64,000 nucleotides of DNA from NCBI GenBank assembly GCA_031216915.1, contig CM062296.1, positions 63,415,084 to 63,479,083 on the forward strand, read 5' to 3'. The notes under the pieces are model-generated. The model made no database searches. It saw only the letters and a list, made by a program, of their open reading frames with translations, and was not told the DNA's origin. The position numbers and the translations under genes were made by a program. Below are positions 1 to 11,625 of the stretch, one piece after another. The number at the start of each line of letters is the position of its first letter. The first letter of the stretch is position 1. Origin of the DNA: Pictodentalium vernedei. Taxonomy: Eukaryota; Mollusca; Scaphopoda; Dentaliida; Dentaliidae.

Positions 1-126
1 TGCAAATTTTGGGGATTGGGGGGCAAAATTTGTGTTTGGCCCTATATTTTAAGAGTTAGCACCAGCAGCTATGTCTGGGTCATTGGTAAGTATAAAAAAT
101 ATATAAATTACTATAAATTTTTTAAC
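1..126 (+). mobile_element. DIRS-like element copy A, right terminal repeat only
   Basis: The first 126 bases match the right inverted terminal repeat of the other DIRS copies, ending in the shared terminus ATTTTTTAAC. The rest of the element lies before the window. It carries a 3-base insertion (CAGCAG where others have CAG) near 67. The flanking sequence after 126 continues in the middle of an AGCTC-type element: compare the intact version around 14747, which reads straight through. So copy A was inserted into such an element. Confidence 0.85.
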
Positions 127-1306
127 ATCTCCAAAACTACATGACACAGAGAATTCTTATTTTGTATAAAGCTTACTTTTATCCAGTAGAATAGAATGGT
201 TAAAAAAAATCCCTATCGGTTTGATCACAAGGTACTTTTTTCAGGACTTTGAAAAGTGCTGAGTCAGCACTTTTTAACACGGTAGGCAATGGGAAAAACA
301 TTAAAAAATATAAATTTAAACTTAGTGCATTTCAGGCAAATTTCTTAAAAAAATCTTCTTCTCCAGATCCAGCAGGCAGAATCTTTTGATATTTGGTATG
401 CAACATTTTAGGGTGGATCTGATTCAAGTTTGTTCAAATCGACCCTCTGGGTTCATATTTGGGCTCAGTATAGGAGCCTGATTTCGGACTTGGTGCATTT
501 CAGGCAAATTTCTTAAAAAATCTTCTTCTCCAGATCCAGCAGGCAGAATCTTTTGATATTTGGTATGTAACAGTGTGGGGTGGATCTGATGGAAGTTTGT
601 TGAAATTGGCTCCCTGGATTCATATTTGGGCTCACTATAGAAGCCTGAATTCGAACTTAGTGCATTTCAGGCAGATTTCTTAAAAAATCTTCTTCTGCAG
701 ATTGAGCAGGCAGAATCTTTTGATATTTGGCATGCAACATTGTGGGGTGGATCTGATTCAAGTTTGTTCAAATCGGCCCCCTGGGTTTATATTTGGGCTC
801 AGTATAGAAGCTCGAATTCGAACTTAGTGCATTTCAGGCAAATTTCTTCAAAAATCTTCTTCTCCAGATCCTGCCGGCAGGATCTTTTGATATTTGGTAT
901 GCAACATTGTGGGGTGGATCTGATTCAAGTTTGTTCAAATCGGCCCCCTGGATTCATATTTGGGCTCACTATAAAAGCTCGAATTCGAACTTAGTGCATT
1001 TCAGGCAAATTTCTTAAAAAATCTTCTTCTCCAGATCCAGCAGGCAGAATTTTTTGATATTTGGTATGCAACATTGTGGGGTGGATCTGATTGAAGTTTG
1101 TTCAAATCGGCCCCCTGGATTCATATTTGGGCTCACTATAGAAGCCCGAATTCGAACTTAGTGCATTTCAGGCAAATTTCTTAAAAAATCTTCTTCTCCA
1201 GATCCAGCATGCAGAATCTTTTGATATTTGGTATGCAACATTGTGAAGTGGATCTGATTCAAGTTTGTTCAAATCGGCCCCCTGGGTTTATATTTGGGCT
1301 CAGTAT
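127..1306 (+). mobile_element. AGCTC-type element remnant with 167-bp array
   Basis: Sequence 127-315 matches the pre-array part of the complete element at 14186-18777 (about 14750-14920), and 316-1306 is its tandem array. The 5' end lies beyond the DIRS insertion, outside the window. The 3' end is lost: at about 1307 the array runs into a different element whose unit begins with the AAGATGG(C/T)CGATGGCAGCC-like segment. No coding capacity is visible. Confidence 0.75.
316..1306 (+). repeat. 167-bp tandem array, ~6 units
   Basis: The anchor CAGAATCTTTTGATATTTGG recurs at about 379, 546, 713, 880, 1047 and 1214, each step 167 bases with no indel in the period. Open frames seen here are periodic by-products of the repeat. 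Confidence 0.95.
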
Positions 1307-1975
1307 AGAAGATGGTCGATGGCAGCCATTTTGTACAAAATTTGGTGCAATCAGATTTTTGCACAGAACTTCCATATGAAAGTGCTGATTTTGAATAATT
1401 TTTTGTGTGAATGTTTAGTACCATGGTTTTTTTCTCGTGCAGAATTTATGCAAATTAGATGAACTTTGATTTTTTCAGTGCTACTTACACACAGTAAGTA
1501 CACATGTCAATACGGCTCTGGCTAGAGTTTGTATTTACGAACCGATCTTCACGAAACGTCTTGGGTACCTTTGTTATCACCTTGGGACGAGAACGAGTAT
1601 TTCTGGGTGCGGTCCAAAATTCAAGATGGCTGCCAGAGGCCATTTTGTACCGAAATTAGGTCAAATCAATTTTTTGTACACAACTTCTATATGGCTCAGG
1701 CTAGACTCAACATGGCCACTAGCAGCCATTTTGCACCAAAATTAGTGCAATCAGTCTTTTGTACTGAACTTCTGTATGAATGTTTAGTAACAAGGAATAC
1801 ATCACATATAGTACGGGTTTTTTTTCTCGTGCAGACATTATGCAAATTAGATGAACTTTGATTTATTCAGTGCTTTACCTAGATGTTTGTCATTGCTGTG
1901 TCACATACTATACATGTACATGCCTTAACAAGTTGAGCTACAGTGTCATAGACACTTTCATTTAATAATTTTTAT
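1307..1975 (+). mobile_element. 3' part of a hairpin-ended element with ~335-bp units
   Basis: It aligns with 4847-6019 of the fuller copy downstream. It contains 1.5 units of the approximately 335-bp repeat and ends with the 3' hairpin AGTGTC-ATA-GACACT at 1942-1956. It is 5' truncated at the junction with the 167-bp array. Confidence 0.7.
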
Positions 1976-3660
1976 GGTACCCATACTATGTATGGTACAC
2001 ATAATGCCGGCATCCGGAGTGACCATCTGTCATTCGTCCATCCTTTGTCCGTCTGTCCGTCCGGCGTCCATATCCATTTCTTTGGCATTTGATAACTTGA
2101 AAAATATTGCTTGGATTGTCAAGTTACTTTATATTTGTGTTCAGGTTACTGATGTGCCGAGCTGTACAGTTTTTGGTGTAAATCTGATGATTTGATCCCG
2201 AGATATTAACCCTTTGTCCTTCAAATTGAAAATTTCTCCAATCCCTTTGGCATTCGATAATTTGAAAAATATTGCTTGGATTGTCAAGTTACTTTATATT
2301 TGTGTTCAGGTTACTGATGTGCCGAGCTATATAGTTTTTGGTGTAAATCTGTTATTTTCATCCTGAGATATTAACCCTTTATCCTTCAAATTGAAAATTC
2401 CTCCAATCCCTTTGGCATTCGATAACTTGAAAAATATTGCTTGGATTGTCAAGTTACTTTATATTTGTGTTCAGGTTACTAATGTGCCGAGCTGTATAGT
2501 TTTGGGTGTAAATCTGTTAATTTAATCCTGAGATATTAACCCTTTATCCTTCAAATTGAAAATTCCTCCAATCCCTTTGGCATTCGATAACTTGAAAAAT
2601 ATTTCCTGGATTGCCTAGTTGCTTTTTATTTGTGTTCAGGTTACTGATGTGCTGAGCTGTATTGTTTTTAGTGTAAATCGGATGATTTGATCCCGAGATA
2701 TTAACCCTTTGTCCTTCAAATTGAAAATTTCTCCAATCCCTTTGGCATTCGATAACTTGAAAAATATTGCTTGGATTGTCAAGTTACTTTATATTTGTGT
2801 TCAGGTTACTGATGTGCCGAGCTGTATAGTTTTTGGTGTAAATCTGTTATTTTCATCCTGAGATATTAACCCTTTATCCTTCAAATTGAAAATTCCTCCA
2901 ATCCCTTTGGCATTCGATAACTTGAAAAATATTGCTTGGATTGTCAAGTTACTTTATATTTGTGTTCAGGTTATTAATGTGCCGAGCTGTATAGTTTTTG
3001 GTGTAAATCTGATAATTTAATCCTGAGATATTAACCCTTTATCCTTCAAATTGAAAATTCCTCAAATCCATTTGGCATTCGATAACTTGAAAAATATTGC
3101 TTGGATTGTCAAGTTACTTTGTATTTGTGTTCAGGTTACTGATGTACCGAGCTGTATAGTTTTTGGTGTAAATCTGTTATTTTAATCCTGAGATATTAAC
3201 CCTTTATCCTTCAAATTGAAAATTCCTCCAATCCCTTTGGCATTTGATAACTTGAAAAATATTGCTTGGATTGTCAAGTTACTTTATAATTGTGTTCAGG
3301 TTACTGATGTGCTGAGCTGTATAGTTTTTGTTGTTAATCTGATAATTTGATCCCGAGATATTAACCCTTTATCCTTCAAATTGAAAATTCCTCCAATCCC
3401 TTTGGCATGAGATAACTCAAAAAATATCAATCCGATTGTCATGTTACTTTATATATTTATTCAGGTTACTGGTGTGCTGTGCTGTATAGTTTTTTATGTA
3501 AATCTGATAATTTGATCCGGAGATATTAACCCTTTATCCATCAAATTAGACACTCCTCCAATCCATTTCTATATGTGCCCATACCTTGTATAGCGTACAT
3601 AATGTCGGCATCCGTGGTGGCCCTCCGTCATACAGCTTTCTACTAGTTGCGCGTATGGGT
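1976..3660 (+). mobile_element. Element built around a 165-bp tandem array
   Basis: A short leader (1980-2031, starting CCCATACTATGTATGG) is followed by a run of CCGTCC-rich sequence, then the 165-bp array. A diverged copy of the leader at 3578-3631 follows the array, so the array sits between direct repeats. I recognise no protein. The exact termini are not resolved. Confidence 0.6.
2076..3565 (+). repeat. 165-bp tandem array, 9 units
   Basis: The anchor CTTTGGCATT occurs at 2080, 2245, 2410, 2575, 2740, 2905, 3070, 3235 and 3400. Every interval I located exactly is 165 bases and the total span is 8 x 165, so indels are essentially absent although substitutions are frequent. The last unit is the most diverged. 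Confidence 0.95.
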
Positions 3661-3734
3661 ACACATCTGACGATTTCATCGGCCTATTTTTCTATAATTC
3701 ATACGTGTACAGTGCTATCAGAGTTATGTCCCAT

Positions 3735-3921
3735 ACAGAGTCCCCAAGGGACGTGGCCATTTTATTTGAACAAACATGAATTGCCATATAGTAATGAACA
3801 TCCACATGAAATTTTGTGAAAATCTGACCAGTGGTTTCAGAGGAGAAGTCGTTTGAAAAATGTTCATGACGATGGACAACGACGGACGGCAAGTGATAAG
3901 TTGAGCTCCCATCTGTGAGCT
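3735..3921 (-). mobile_element. 5' end fragment of an AGCTC-type element (reverse)
   Basis: Read on the minus strand from 3921, it starts AGCTCACAGATGGGAGCT (a short terminal hairpin). A CCGTCCGTCGTTGTCC stretch and the usual CTTCTCCTCTGAAACCACTGG-like segment follow. The 3' part is missing. Confidence 0.6.
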
Positions 3922-3925
3922 AAAA

Positions 3926-4281
3926 AATCCAGCCTCAATGGTTGTACTTTCTTTGTCAACACCAAGGGTGAAGCATTGTAAAATGTTAATCACTTTATCA
4001 AACACAGTTTCAGAACTGGAACTTGGCACTTGCTCCACATTTACAATGTCAAAGAAATTTAATTCTCCCAGGGACCCCGCCTATGAGAGAATTTTAGGTA
4101 GATGTGACTTCTCCCTCTCGGAAAAAGAGGGAAAACCAAGAGCTCTTTTGGGAGAAGTGAAATTTCTAAAGAAATAAATGCAGAGAAAAGAATTTAATAT
4201 TTCAAAATTCAACAGACGTTTCAAACTCTGAAAATCAAGTTTGTGGGATCCAGTAGAGGAGCCATGCGATTTGCAGGGATT
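3926..4281. other. No recognisable gene
   Basis: Between the reverse AGCTC fragment and the poly-C tract I see open frames of up to ~80-100 codons on both strands but no domain, splice pattern or repeat match within the window. Confidence 0.5.

Positions 4282-4310
<29 letters not shown>
4282..4310. repeat. Poly-C tract
   Basis: About 29 consecutive C residues. It lies just before the 5' end of the element at 4324. Confidence 0.95.
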
Positions 4311-4313
<3 letters not shown>

Positions 4314-4323
4314 CTGAATTTTT

Positions 4324-6019
4324 AGCTCATCTTTGACGAAGTCAAATTTGAGCTATTGTCATGGCCCGTCGTCCGTCTGTCCGTACGTCAACAATTGGCT
4401 ATGGCTCGGGCTAGAGGTCGTATTTATGAACCGATCTTTACAAAACTTCTTGTGTACCTTTGTTATGACCCTGGGACGGGAACGAGTGTTTTTGGGTGCG
4501 GTCCGAAATTCAAGATGGCTGCCAGCTGCCATTTTGTACCGACGATGCAGAAATCTGTTTTTTGTACAGAACTTCCATATGAAAAGTCTGATTTGAATAA
4601 TTTTTTGTATGAATGTTTAGTACCATGGGATACATCACATATAATACGGGTTTTTTTCTCGTGCGTAAATTATGCAAATTAGACTAACTTTGATGTTTTC
4701 TGGTGTTACTTTCAGCACTGTAAGTGCAAATGCCAATACGGCTCGGGCTAGAGGCCGTATTTATGAACCGATCTTTACGAAACTTCTTGGGTACCTTTGT
4801 TATCACCGTGGGATGAGAACGAGTGTCTTGGGGTCGGTCCGAAATTCAAGATGGCCGATGGCAGCCATTTTGTACGAAATTTGGTGCAATCAGATTTTTG
4901 CACAGAACTTCCATATGAAAGTGCTGATTTGAATAATTTTGTGTGTGAATGTTTAGTACCATGGGATACATCACATATAATACGGGTTTTTTTCTCGTGC
5001 AGAAATTATGCAAATTAGATGAACTTTGATTTTTTCAGTGCTGCTTACACACAGTAAGTACACGTGTCAATACGGCTCGGGCTAGAGTCTGTATTTATGA
5101 ACCGATCTTTGTGAAACGTCTTGGGTACCTTTGTTATCACCTTGGGACGAGAACGAGTGTTTCTGGGTGCGGTCCAATATTCAAGATGGCTGCCAGTGGC
5201 CATTTTGTATCGAAATTAGGTCTAATCAGTTTTTTTGTACACAACTTCTATACAGCTCAGGCTAGATGCCGTATTTATGAACCGATCTTTACGAAACTTC
5301 TGTATGAAAGTTCTGATTTGAATAAATTTTTGTATGAATGTTTAGTAACATGGAATACATCACATATAGTACGGGTTTTTTTCTCGTGCAGAAATTATGC
5401 AAATTAGATGAACTTTGATTTATTCAGTGCTACTTATACTCTGTAAGTGCACATGTCAATACAGCTCGGGCTAGAGGCTGTATTTATGAACCGATCTTCA
5501 CAAAACTTCTTGGGTACCTTTGTTATCACCTTGGGGCGAGAACGAGTGTTTCTTTGCGCGGCCCAAAATTCAAGATGGCTGCCAGTGGCCATTTTGTACC
5601 GAAATTTGGTCCAATCAGTTTTTTGTCACAACTTCTGCACAGCTCATATTTGTGAACTGATCTTCACGAAACTTTTTGGGTACCTTTGTTTTCACTTTGG
5701 GACAGGAATGAGTGTGTTTTGGGGTGCCTTTGTTATCACTGTGCTATGAGAACAAATATTTTGGGGTTCAGTCAGACCCACTGTGGGACTCAATGATTTT
5801 TTCTAGTTTAGCATCTGACTGTCACCCACCTTTACAATACTTTACCTATACATTTGTTACAGGCAACGCTCAGTATTTATGTACAGACCGTTACAATACT
5901 TTATATGTACCTTTGTTATCAGGTCATTACCTAGATGTTTGTCATTGCTGTGTCACATACTATACATGTACATGTCTTTGTCTTGACAAGTTGAGCTACA
6001 GTGTCATTGACACTTTCAT
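4324..6019 (+). mobile_element. Hairpin-ended element with ~335-bp tandem units
   Basis: The 5' end folds as AGCTCA-TC-TTTGAC-GAA-GTCAAA-TT-TGAGCT (4324-4354). A CCGTCGTCCGTCTGTCCG stretch follows, then about 3.5 units whose CTAGAG anchor lies at 4411, 4748, 5082 and 5471 (steps 337, 334, 389). The 3' end carries the hairpin AGTGTC-ATT-GACACT (6000-6014) and then TTTCATTT. The element is preceded by a T run, like the other AGCTC elements. No protein is encoded. Confidence 0.75.
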
Positions 6020-6339
6020 TTTTTTTTGTTTCCCCTGCCATCAGTACAAGTATAGTGCCCTCTGACCCCCCCCCTCCCCTCCCCCAATTGTACTCTCTTC
6101 ACAAGCTTAGCCCTGCAGGATGTCGGCAGAGAGAAGTAAAATTTCCAAAGAAGGAAATACTGAGAAGAGATTCTCGCGGGAACACCTGGAAGTGAAGCAT
6201 TGCCTGTTCACTGCAGTAAACAGGCTCTGTTTTACTGGAAAAATAGGACCCAGTCACCAACCCTTTCTAAAATGGGCAACATGGCTTACTAATTCACCTC
6301 TGGTCTTGAGTTGATACTCATGTTGTGGTCATGATTAGC

Positions 6340-6650
6340 CATTGTGCCTATAGGCACTCTCCCATAAATTGCAACAAGGCAAATTAATAACATATCCTGA
6401 TAGCCCAAAATAATTCAGCACTCCTCTAGTACCAGTTAATACAAACTACTGTCACTACCATTAGATGGCAATAGATGTATACATTGATTGCCCAATATTG
6501 CTGTTCAAACTGTCTGACAGTGGCACAGAAGGGATACTATTTACCTAAAAGCTTGAACTCCTCCGACTAGTCGACTGCACAATTGAGAGTCGACTACTGG
6601 TTTGCCCAGAGTCGACATCGACTAGTCGTTTGAGTACTACTGTAGTTTTC
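6340..6650 (-). repeat. Dispersed repeat, inverted copy at 57511-57835
   Basis: The segment containing GTCGACATCGACTAGTCG and a degenerate hairpin around GCCTATAGGC is present in reverse orientation at 57511-57835. It looks like a non-autonomous DNA transposon rich in CGACTAGTCG motifs. I could not define its termini or target duplication. The preceding 6020-6339 holds nothing recognisable. Confidence 0.55.
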
Positions 6651-6740
6651 CCTGAAACCGAACCGAGACTGAATCTGAAAAATCAAATCCTCACAGGTCC
6701 AATCAGAAATGACTTTTTATGGTTCAAATTGTGAAGTTTA

Positions 6741-7145
6741 GGCCTAAAAAAATCAAAAAATCTGTTTCTCAGGCCCTCCCATATGGTCCTTTTGGCAGCC
6801 GCATGCTCTCTTTTTATAACCAATTTAAACTTCAAAAAAATAAAAATTAAATGGTTTATGTCTGATATTTTACCCAAGTTAAAAAAAATTGATGAATTTG
6901 TCCCTTGAGTGCAAGAAGGCTTTGCAATGCTTTAGCATTGCAAAGCCTTCTTGCACTCAAGGGATGAAATACACCACCACCCATGCTATTCTGTAGATTA
7001 TGAGGCCTAAAACTTGAACCAAGAACATGAATGTTTGATGGCAAAGAAGTAATTACTGAAATAAAAAATAAAATAAAAAAACGCTCGCCCGCATGCAATT
7101 TCACAAATAATGGCCTGAGAAACTGAAGATCTACTTTGTGTGGCC
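6741..7145. mobile_element. Fold-back MITE, PIF/Harbinger-like (copy 1)
   Basis: Begins GGCC and ends GGCC, flanked by TTA on both sides (6738-6740 and 7146-7148), a 3-base TWA-type target duplication. Its centre is a perfect 30-bp inverted repeat with a 2-base loop (6902-6931 / 6934-6963). Related copies are at 20427-20814, 54337-54739 and, partial, 58600-58745. Non-coding. Confidence 0.8.
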
Positions 7146-7164
7146 TTATAATTAGTTACATGTA

Positions 7165-7483
7165 CAGTTAAAACTAGAAGTCCTGAAATGCGCACAACTA
7201 GTACATCGATTTGCGCATTAATCTACGTGTTATGACGATGGTAAGGCTATCAAATTCTGCACATACGGCCTGTGCACAAGCAAAGTTTCAGCCAATGGAC
7301 CTCTGGGTAACCCGGAGGTCCATTGGCAGAAACATTGCTTGTGTTTGCTGTGGGTAACAAGGAGAACCTACCATGCTTTGGGTGCCATTCGATATGGCAG
7401 TGGTGCGCAATTCCTACGCGCAGTTAAGCCTAGATAAGCGCACAGTTCGTGACAGGACTTCTTTTTTTAACTGTAATTTGCTG
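7165..7483. mobile_element. TA-type fold-back MITE (copy 1)
   Basis: Terminal inverted repeats of the type CAGTTAAAACTAGAAGTCC, flanked by TA on both sides. Its centre is a palindrome around AATGGACCTC/GAGGTCCATT near 7300. The copy at 35941-36254 is in the opposite orientation. Non-autonomous; the autonomous partner is not in the window. Confidence 0.8.
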
Positions 7484-7508
7484 AGAAATATACAGTAAAA
7501 AATTAATT

Positions 7509-7709
7509 ATTTTTATTCTGTACCAATGACCCAGACATAGCTGGTGCTAACTCTTAAAATATAGGGCCAAACACAAATTTTGCCCCCCAATCCCCAAAAT
7601 TTGCATCTAAAACTAAAGAAAACATGTCCTGAAAGGCCCTCCACCCTTCGCCCCTACTGCGCATGCGCAGTGTCAAGGACGTTCCGAAATTGGCGCCATT
7701 AATCATTCT
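7509..7709 (+). repeat. Copy B left inverted terminal repeat
   Basis: Pairs with 18875-19101 on the opposite strand. Copy-specific variants are shared by both ends: ACCCTTCG (others ACACTTCG) and GCCATTAATCATTCT. It contains the palindrome ACTGCGCATGCGCAGT at 7656-7671. Confidence 0.9.
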
Positions 7710-8601
7710 AAGTTTGGCCCTTCATCAGTTAACATCTGACTGATCTTTGTGCTTTTAAATCTCAGTTTAAATGATGCCAGACACATAAATATTAGTGAAA
7801 TGGTGATTCTAAGGAGGATAGAAAAGGAGGAGAGGAAAAGAATGTGTGACAGAATATTATCAGGGCTGTAACTTAAAATTTTTTAATGAAATTATGTTAA
7901 GTTACCTATTTTCAAGGCAGCAGCCATTTTGTTGTCATTCTGATTATTTAGTTACACTGTTTTTTCAAGTGTTTTCCTCTCTCCCTGTCCTTTAAGTTCC
8001 CCCTTGCTATTCTCCCATGCTTTTGGCATAGTTTCTGTAATTATTATTACTAAAATTTCTTGGGAGTTTTTGCTGAATAACAGAATGAATTCTGTTCTTT
8101 CCCCATGTTTACGTCTTCACCTACGGGTGGTTAGGCGTTGTGTTCTGCATCTACCATCTGATGTTCTGCAGTTTCTTCCCTGGAAGTCTCTGTTTTGCAT
8201 CAGATAGTGTATTTTTGGTAACTGATTTCGGGCCTGGGTGCCTGGAGTCTTATTTTAGTGTTTTTACACTCATTGTTTACATTTATAACAGCCCTCTGTG
8301 TGAGGGGGGGATTTCTAAATAATAATATCTTTATGTTATTTTAATCATAACTAGATACATTATTATTGTTCGTAAGTGTTGAATAAATTGTTTAATATAT
8401 TTTTAAAATTTTTGTCCACACTTAGGCTTGGGATCCATTGGGGCTCAACGTTACTTTTCAGAAACTTGGGCTGTTCTGAAAAAATATTTTTTCAAAATAT
8501 TTTGATTTCAATTATTTTTTCTATATTAATGGATCATATTATTATTATGTATTTTGATTGCCAGGGGTTAGTGCGAGTACCAGGACTTGTTTTCTTTTCA
8601 C

Positions 8602-11600
8602 ATTGAAAGGATATTGATCAATTGTTTTAAGAGGAAGTCTTCCTCTGACCTTATTATCATTCTATATGTGGTCAGTGTACTCGCATTAACTCCTGTTCTG
8701 TATCGTATGATTTCGATGACAATATGGGAAGCGTATGTCACGGTATGTTGTTGGGGATTTGGACACTCCGGTCCTTTCCCCGCAGGGTCACTCTACTTTA
8801 TCAATTTCTATTTCAGACGATCAAGATTAGGGTGATGTATCTGTGATGTCTTCCAACAGTGTGCCTCCGTCGTCACAATTAATGAAGGGCTGGCGGAAAA
8901 GTGCTCATGTAATACGCCAATTGCCTAAGAGGACCCTAGTAGGTTCGACGGCCTTTGACGTCCGCTAGCTCGCCCGGTGTAGCGTCCATTCACCGAATGG
9001 TTCGGCAGCCGGGTTCGTCCGTTGTGGTCTAGAAGGAATTTTGGGGTGATGCGAGCACTATAAAATTAACTTAATGCACACCCAGTGACGGCGGATCGGA
9101 GGGAGAACGGAGGAAGCCTTTTAGTCCGGTTCATAGCTCGTTCCGGTCCATCCGGACGGCAAGCGAGAGAGGCCCCTCTCTCGTTCAACAACATCTGGCC
9201 CCAGATGTTGTGGTACAAATGTGTCGCTAGCGGAGCATACGTCCGTCGCTCGGGACGCTCCGTTGTATAGGCAGTCCGCTGAGACTGCTAAGGCTTCCTC
9301 TTCTCGTCAGCGCACACGACCGCACCTTGGCTGCGTGACCGCCGATATATTACCAGCTTCGCCGATCAAGGATTCTTCGGCGACCAGGTCACACCATCCG
9401 GCAGCCAGGGATTCGAGACCGATGGACTCCGGACGTTCGCATAGGAAAAGTATGCGGGAGCCATCTGATGCGGAGCTGCCCTCGGCGAAGCAGCGATAGA
9501 CTGCGCCTCCACAGGTCTCGACGCCGGACATTCTTGTGCACATAGCACAGCTTATCGCAGCATCCCAGCAGCCGACAGAAACGGTGTCGGATCGAGAATT
9601 ATCCGACAGCGCTGGGTCGGTAGCCGGGGACTCGAGGCCTGCAGACTCCGGACGTTCGCATAGGAAGTGTGCGGGAGTCAACGTACACGGAGCTTCCAGC
9701 GGCAATACATCGTAAGTCCGCTACTGCACAGGCCTCGGGAACGGACGTGCTTTCCTTAATAGCACAGTTTATCGCAGCATCCCAGCATCAACTGAATCTG
9801 TCGCATATATTTTATCCGACGATGCTGGGTCGGGACGCTCCGCGGAAGCGGGTACGGACGTCCGAAAGTTTCATCCGGTCCGACGGGATACCGAAAGGGA
9901 TTCGGAGGATTTCAAGCTTTCCCTTTCGGAACAACATATGCTGCGATGCCGGATAAGAAACTGATAGCGTCGGTGGACTTAGAAATTTTTGGTTCGGTTC
10001 AGGGACATCGTCCCTCAGTTCCGACATAGTCCAATAATGTCACACAAACTTTCGAATTATTGAACGACGCTATATATATTATTATTTTATGCTTGCTATC
10101 CAAGCATTTCTGGTTTCTTGTTCGAAGAGTTATGGAGATGTCTTTCAAAAGTGTGCCTCTGTCGTCATAGTTAATGAAGAGTTAGCGGCAATAAGTGCTC
10201 ATGGAATATGTCTATCGCTTACGGAGTGACATTCGCTAGCTCACCCGGTGTAGCGTACATTCATCGAATGGTTCGGCTGCCGGGTTCGTCCGTTGCGGTC
10301 TAGGAAGGAGATTTGGGTGATGCGAGCACTTTAATTACTTAGTACTCACCCAGTGACGGCAGATTGAGGACAGATCGGAGGAAGCCAACAACATAGGGGA
10401 CCGCATGTTGTGGTTCAGATATTTTACATTCGGAGCATATGTCCGTTGCTCGGGACGCTCCGTTATATTGACAGTCCGAGAGACTGTCTTTAATGCTTCC
10501 TCATCCTCACAGCAGGGCACACGACCGCACATTGGCTACGTGACCTCGAGTATCCGATCAGTTTCGGCATTCAGTGATTCCACGGCGAATAGGTCGCGCC
10601 ATCCGGTAGCCAAGGGACACGAGGCCTATACACTCCGTTCGCTCGCATATTGGAAGTATGCACGGGGTAACGATCTCGGAGCTTCCTGCGGCAATGCATC
10701 GTAAGACCGCTTCTCCTCAGGCCTCAGTGACGGACGTGCTATCCGAGTTAGCACAGTTGTTTCGCAGCATCCCAGCAATTGACAGTTTCTCGGTCGAATC
10801 AGGAATTATCCGACGGCGCTGGGTCGGTGCGGTCCGCGGATGCATCAGCTACGGACGACCGAACGCTTTATAGGGTCCGACAGGATGGCGAAAGGGATTC
10901 GAAAAATTTCGAGTTTTCCCTTTAGTAGTATCGGAAGATGCCTTTCATATCTTCTGGCATTTCTTCCAGTGATTATTTTTCGGACTTCATTGCTGCGATC
11001 TTGGATAAGAGACTTATAGCGTCATTGGACTCGGATTTTTCGATCGGTTCAGGGATATTGTCCCTGACTTACCGACTTAGTCCAATATTGTCATTACAAC
11101 ATGTGTTTTATTTTTCGACGCTATATATTTATATATATATACAAGCCTGCTACTAAGCATGATAGTTTAGTTTCTTGTCCGCGTGGCTCATTTCTGCCAT
11201 TTTATCATTTTTACAAATAGTTTATTTTGGCAGAGCAGGGCATACCGAGAGTTCATATGCGTCTAGACGGTGTGATTAAGACTGCATATATTCTTTTTCG
11301 CCGTTTATGTCTTTTCCAATTTCAATGTTGGGAACGACATTATGTATAGTAGACTTAACTTAGACGCTTTATTATACGTAATCCGCCTTACTGAGGCGTT
11401 ATCATTACGTCTTCAAGAAAAGATTTACGGGATATTATTCTCAATGTAATTTCTTTTGAGGGCAGTAGTTTGTTCACGTATAACTCCGCCCTTCAGTGGC
11501 TGATTGGAGTTGATTAGACGTGACGCAGCCCTAGCTACATCCACACGCGTGGATAGTAAGGTTAAGAACTCTCTCAGAGTCGCTTCGTTCTCGGAGGAGC

Positions 11601-11625
11601 TTCTCTTCGACGGCAACTTTCCGGC
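8602..11625 (+). pseudogene. Copy B gag remnant, duplicated
   Basis: It aligns to the F gag region (38068-39861) twice: block 1 about 8602-10118 and block 2 about 10119-11218, the latter restarting at the F position near 38318. Within block 1 a segment of about 215 bp is itself tandemly repeated (about 9411-9624 and 9625-9842). The start codon is lost (ATTG replaces the ATG context), stops are frequent and frames change. Copies C and E carry the same architecture and most of the same lesions. Block 2 continues into the gag tail (11219-11625), where it breaks off at the RT deletion. Confidence 0.8.

Noticed and set aside
740..994. Open frames of 80-110 codons within the arrays (for example MWGGSDSSLFKSAPW-type)
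   Set aside because: They recur with the tandem repeat, whose 167-base period is not a multiple of three; they exist because the unit has few stops.
2076..3565. Regular direct repeats as a CRISPR array
   Set aside because: Units are 165 bp contiguous tandem repeats without spacers, in eukaryotic DNA.
3724..4038. 104-codon minus-strand frame
   Set aside because: Half of it is the 5' end of a reverse AGCTC-type element; the remainder has no recognised motif.
6100..6320. Possible exon preceded by CCCTGCAG with an ATG at 6120
   Set aside because: No family match, no convincing donor, and composition is unremarkable; it does not resemble the missing PLGRKT N-terminus.
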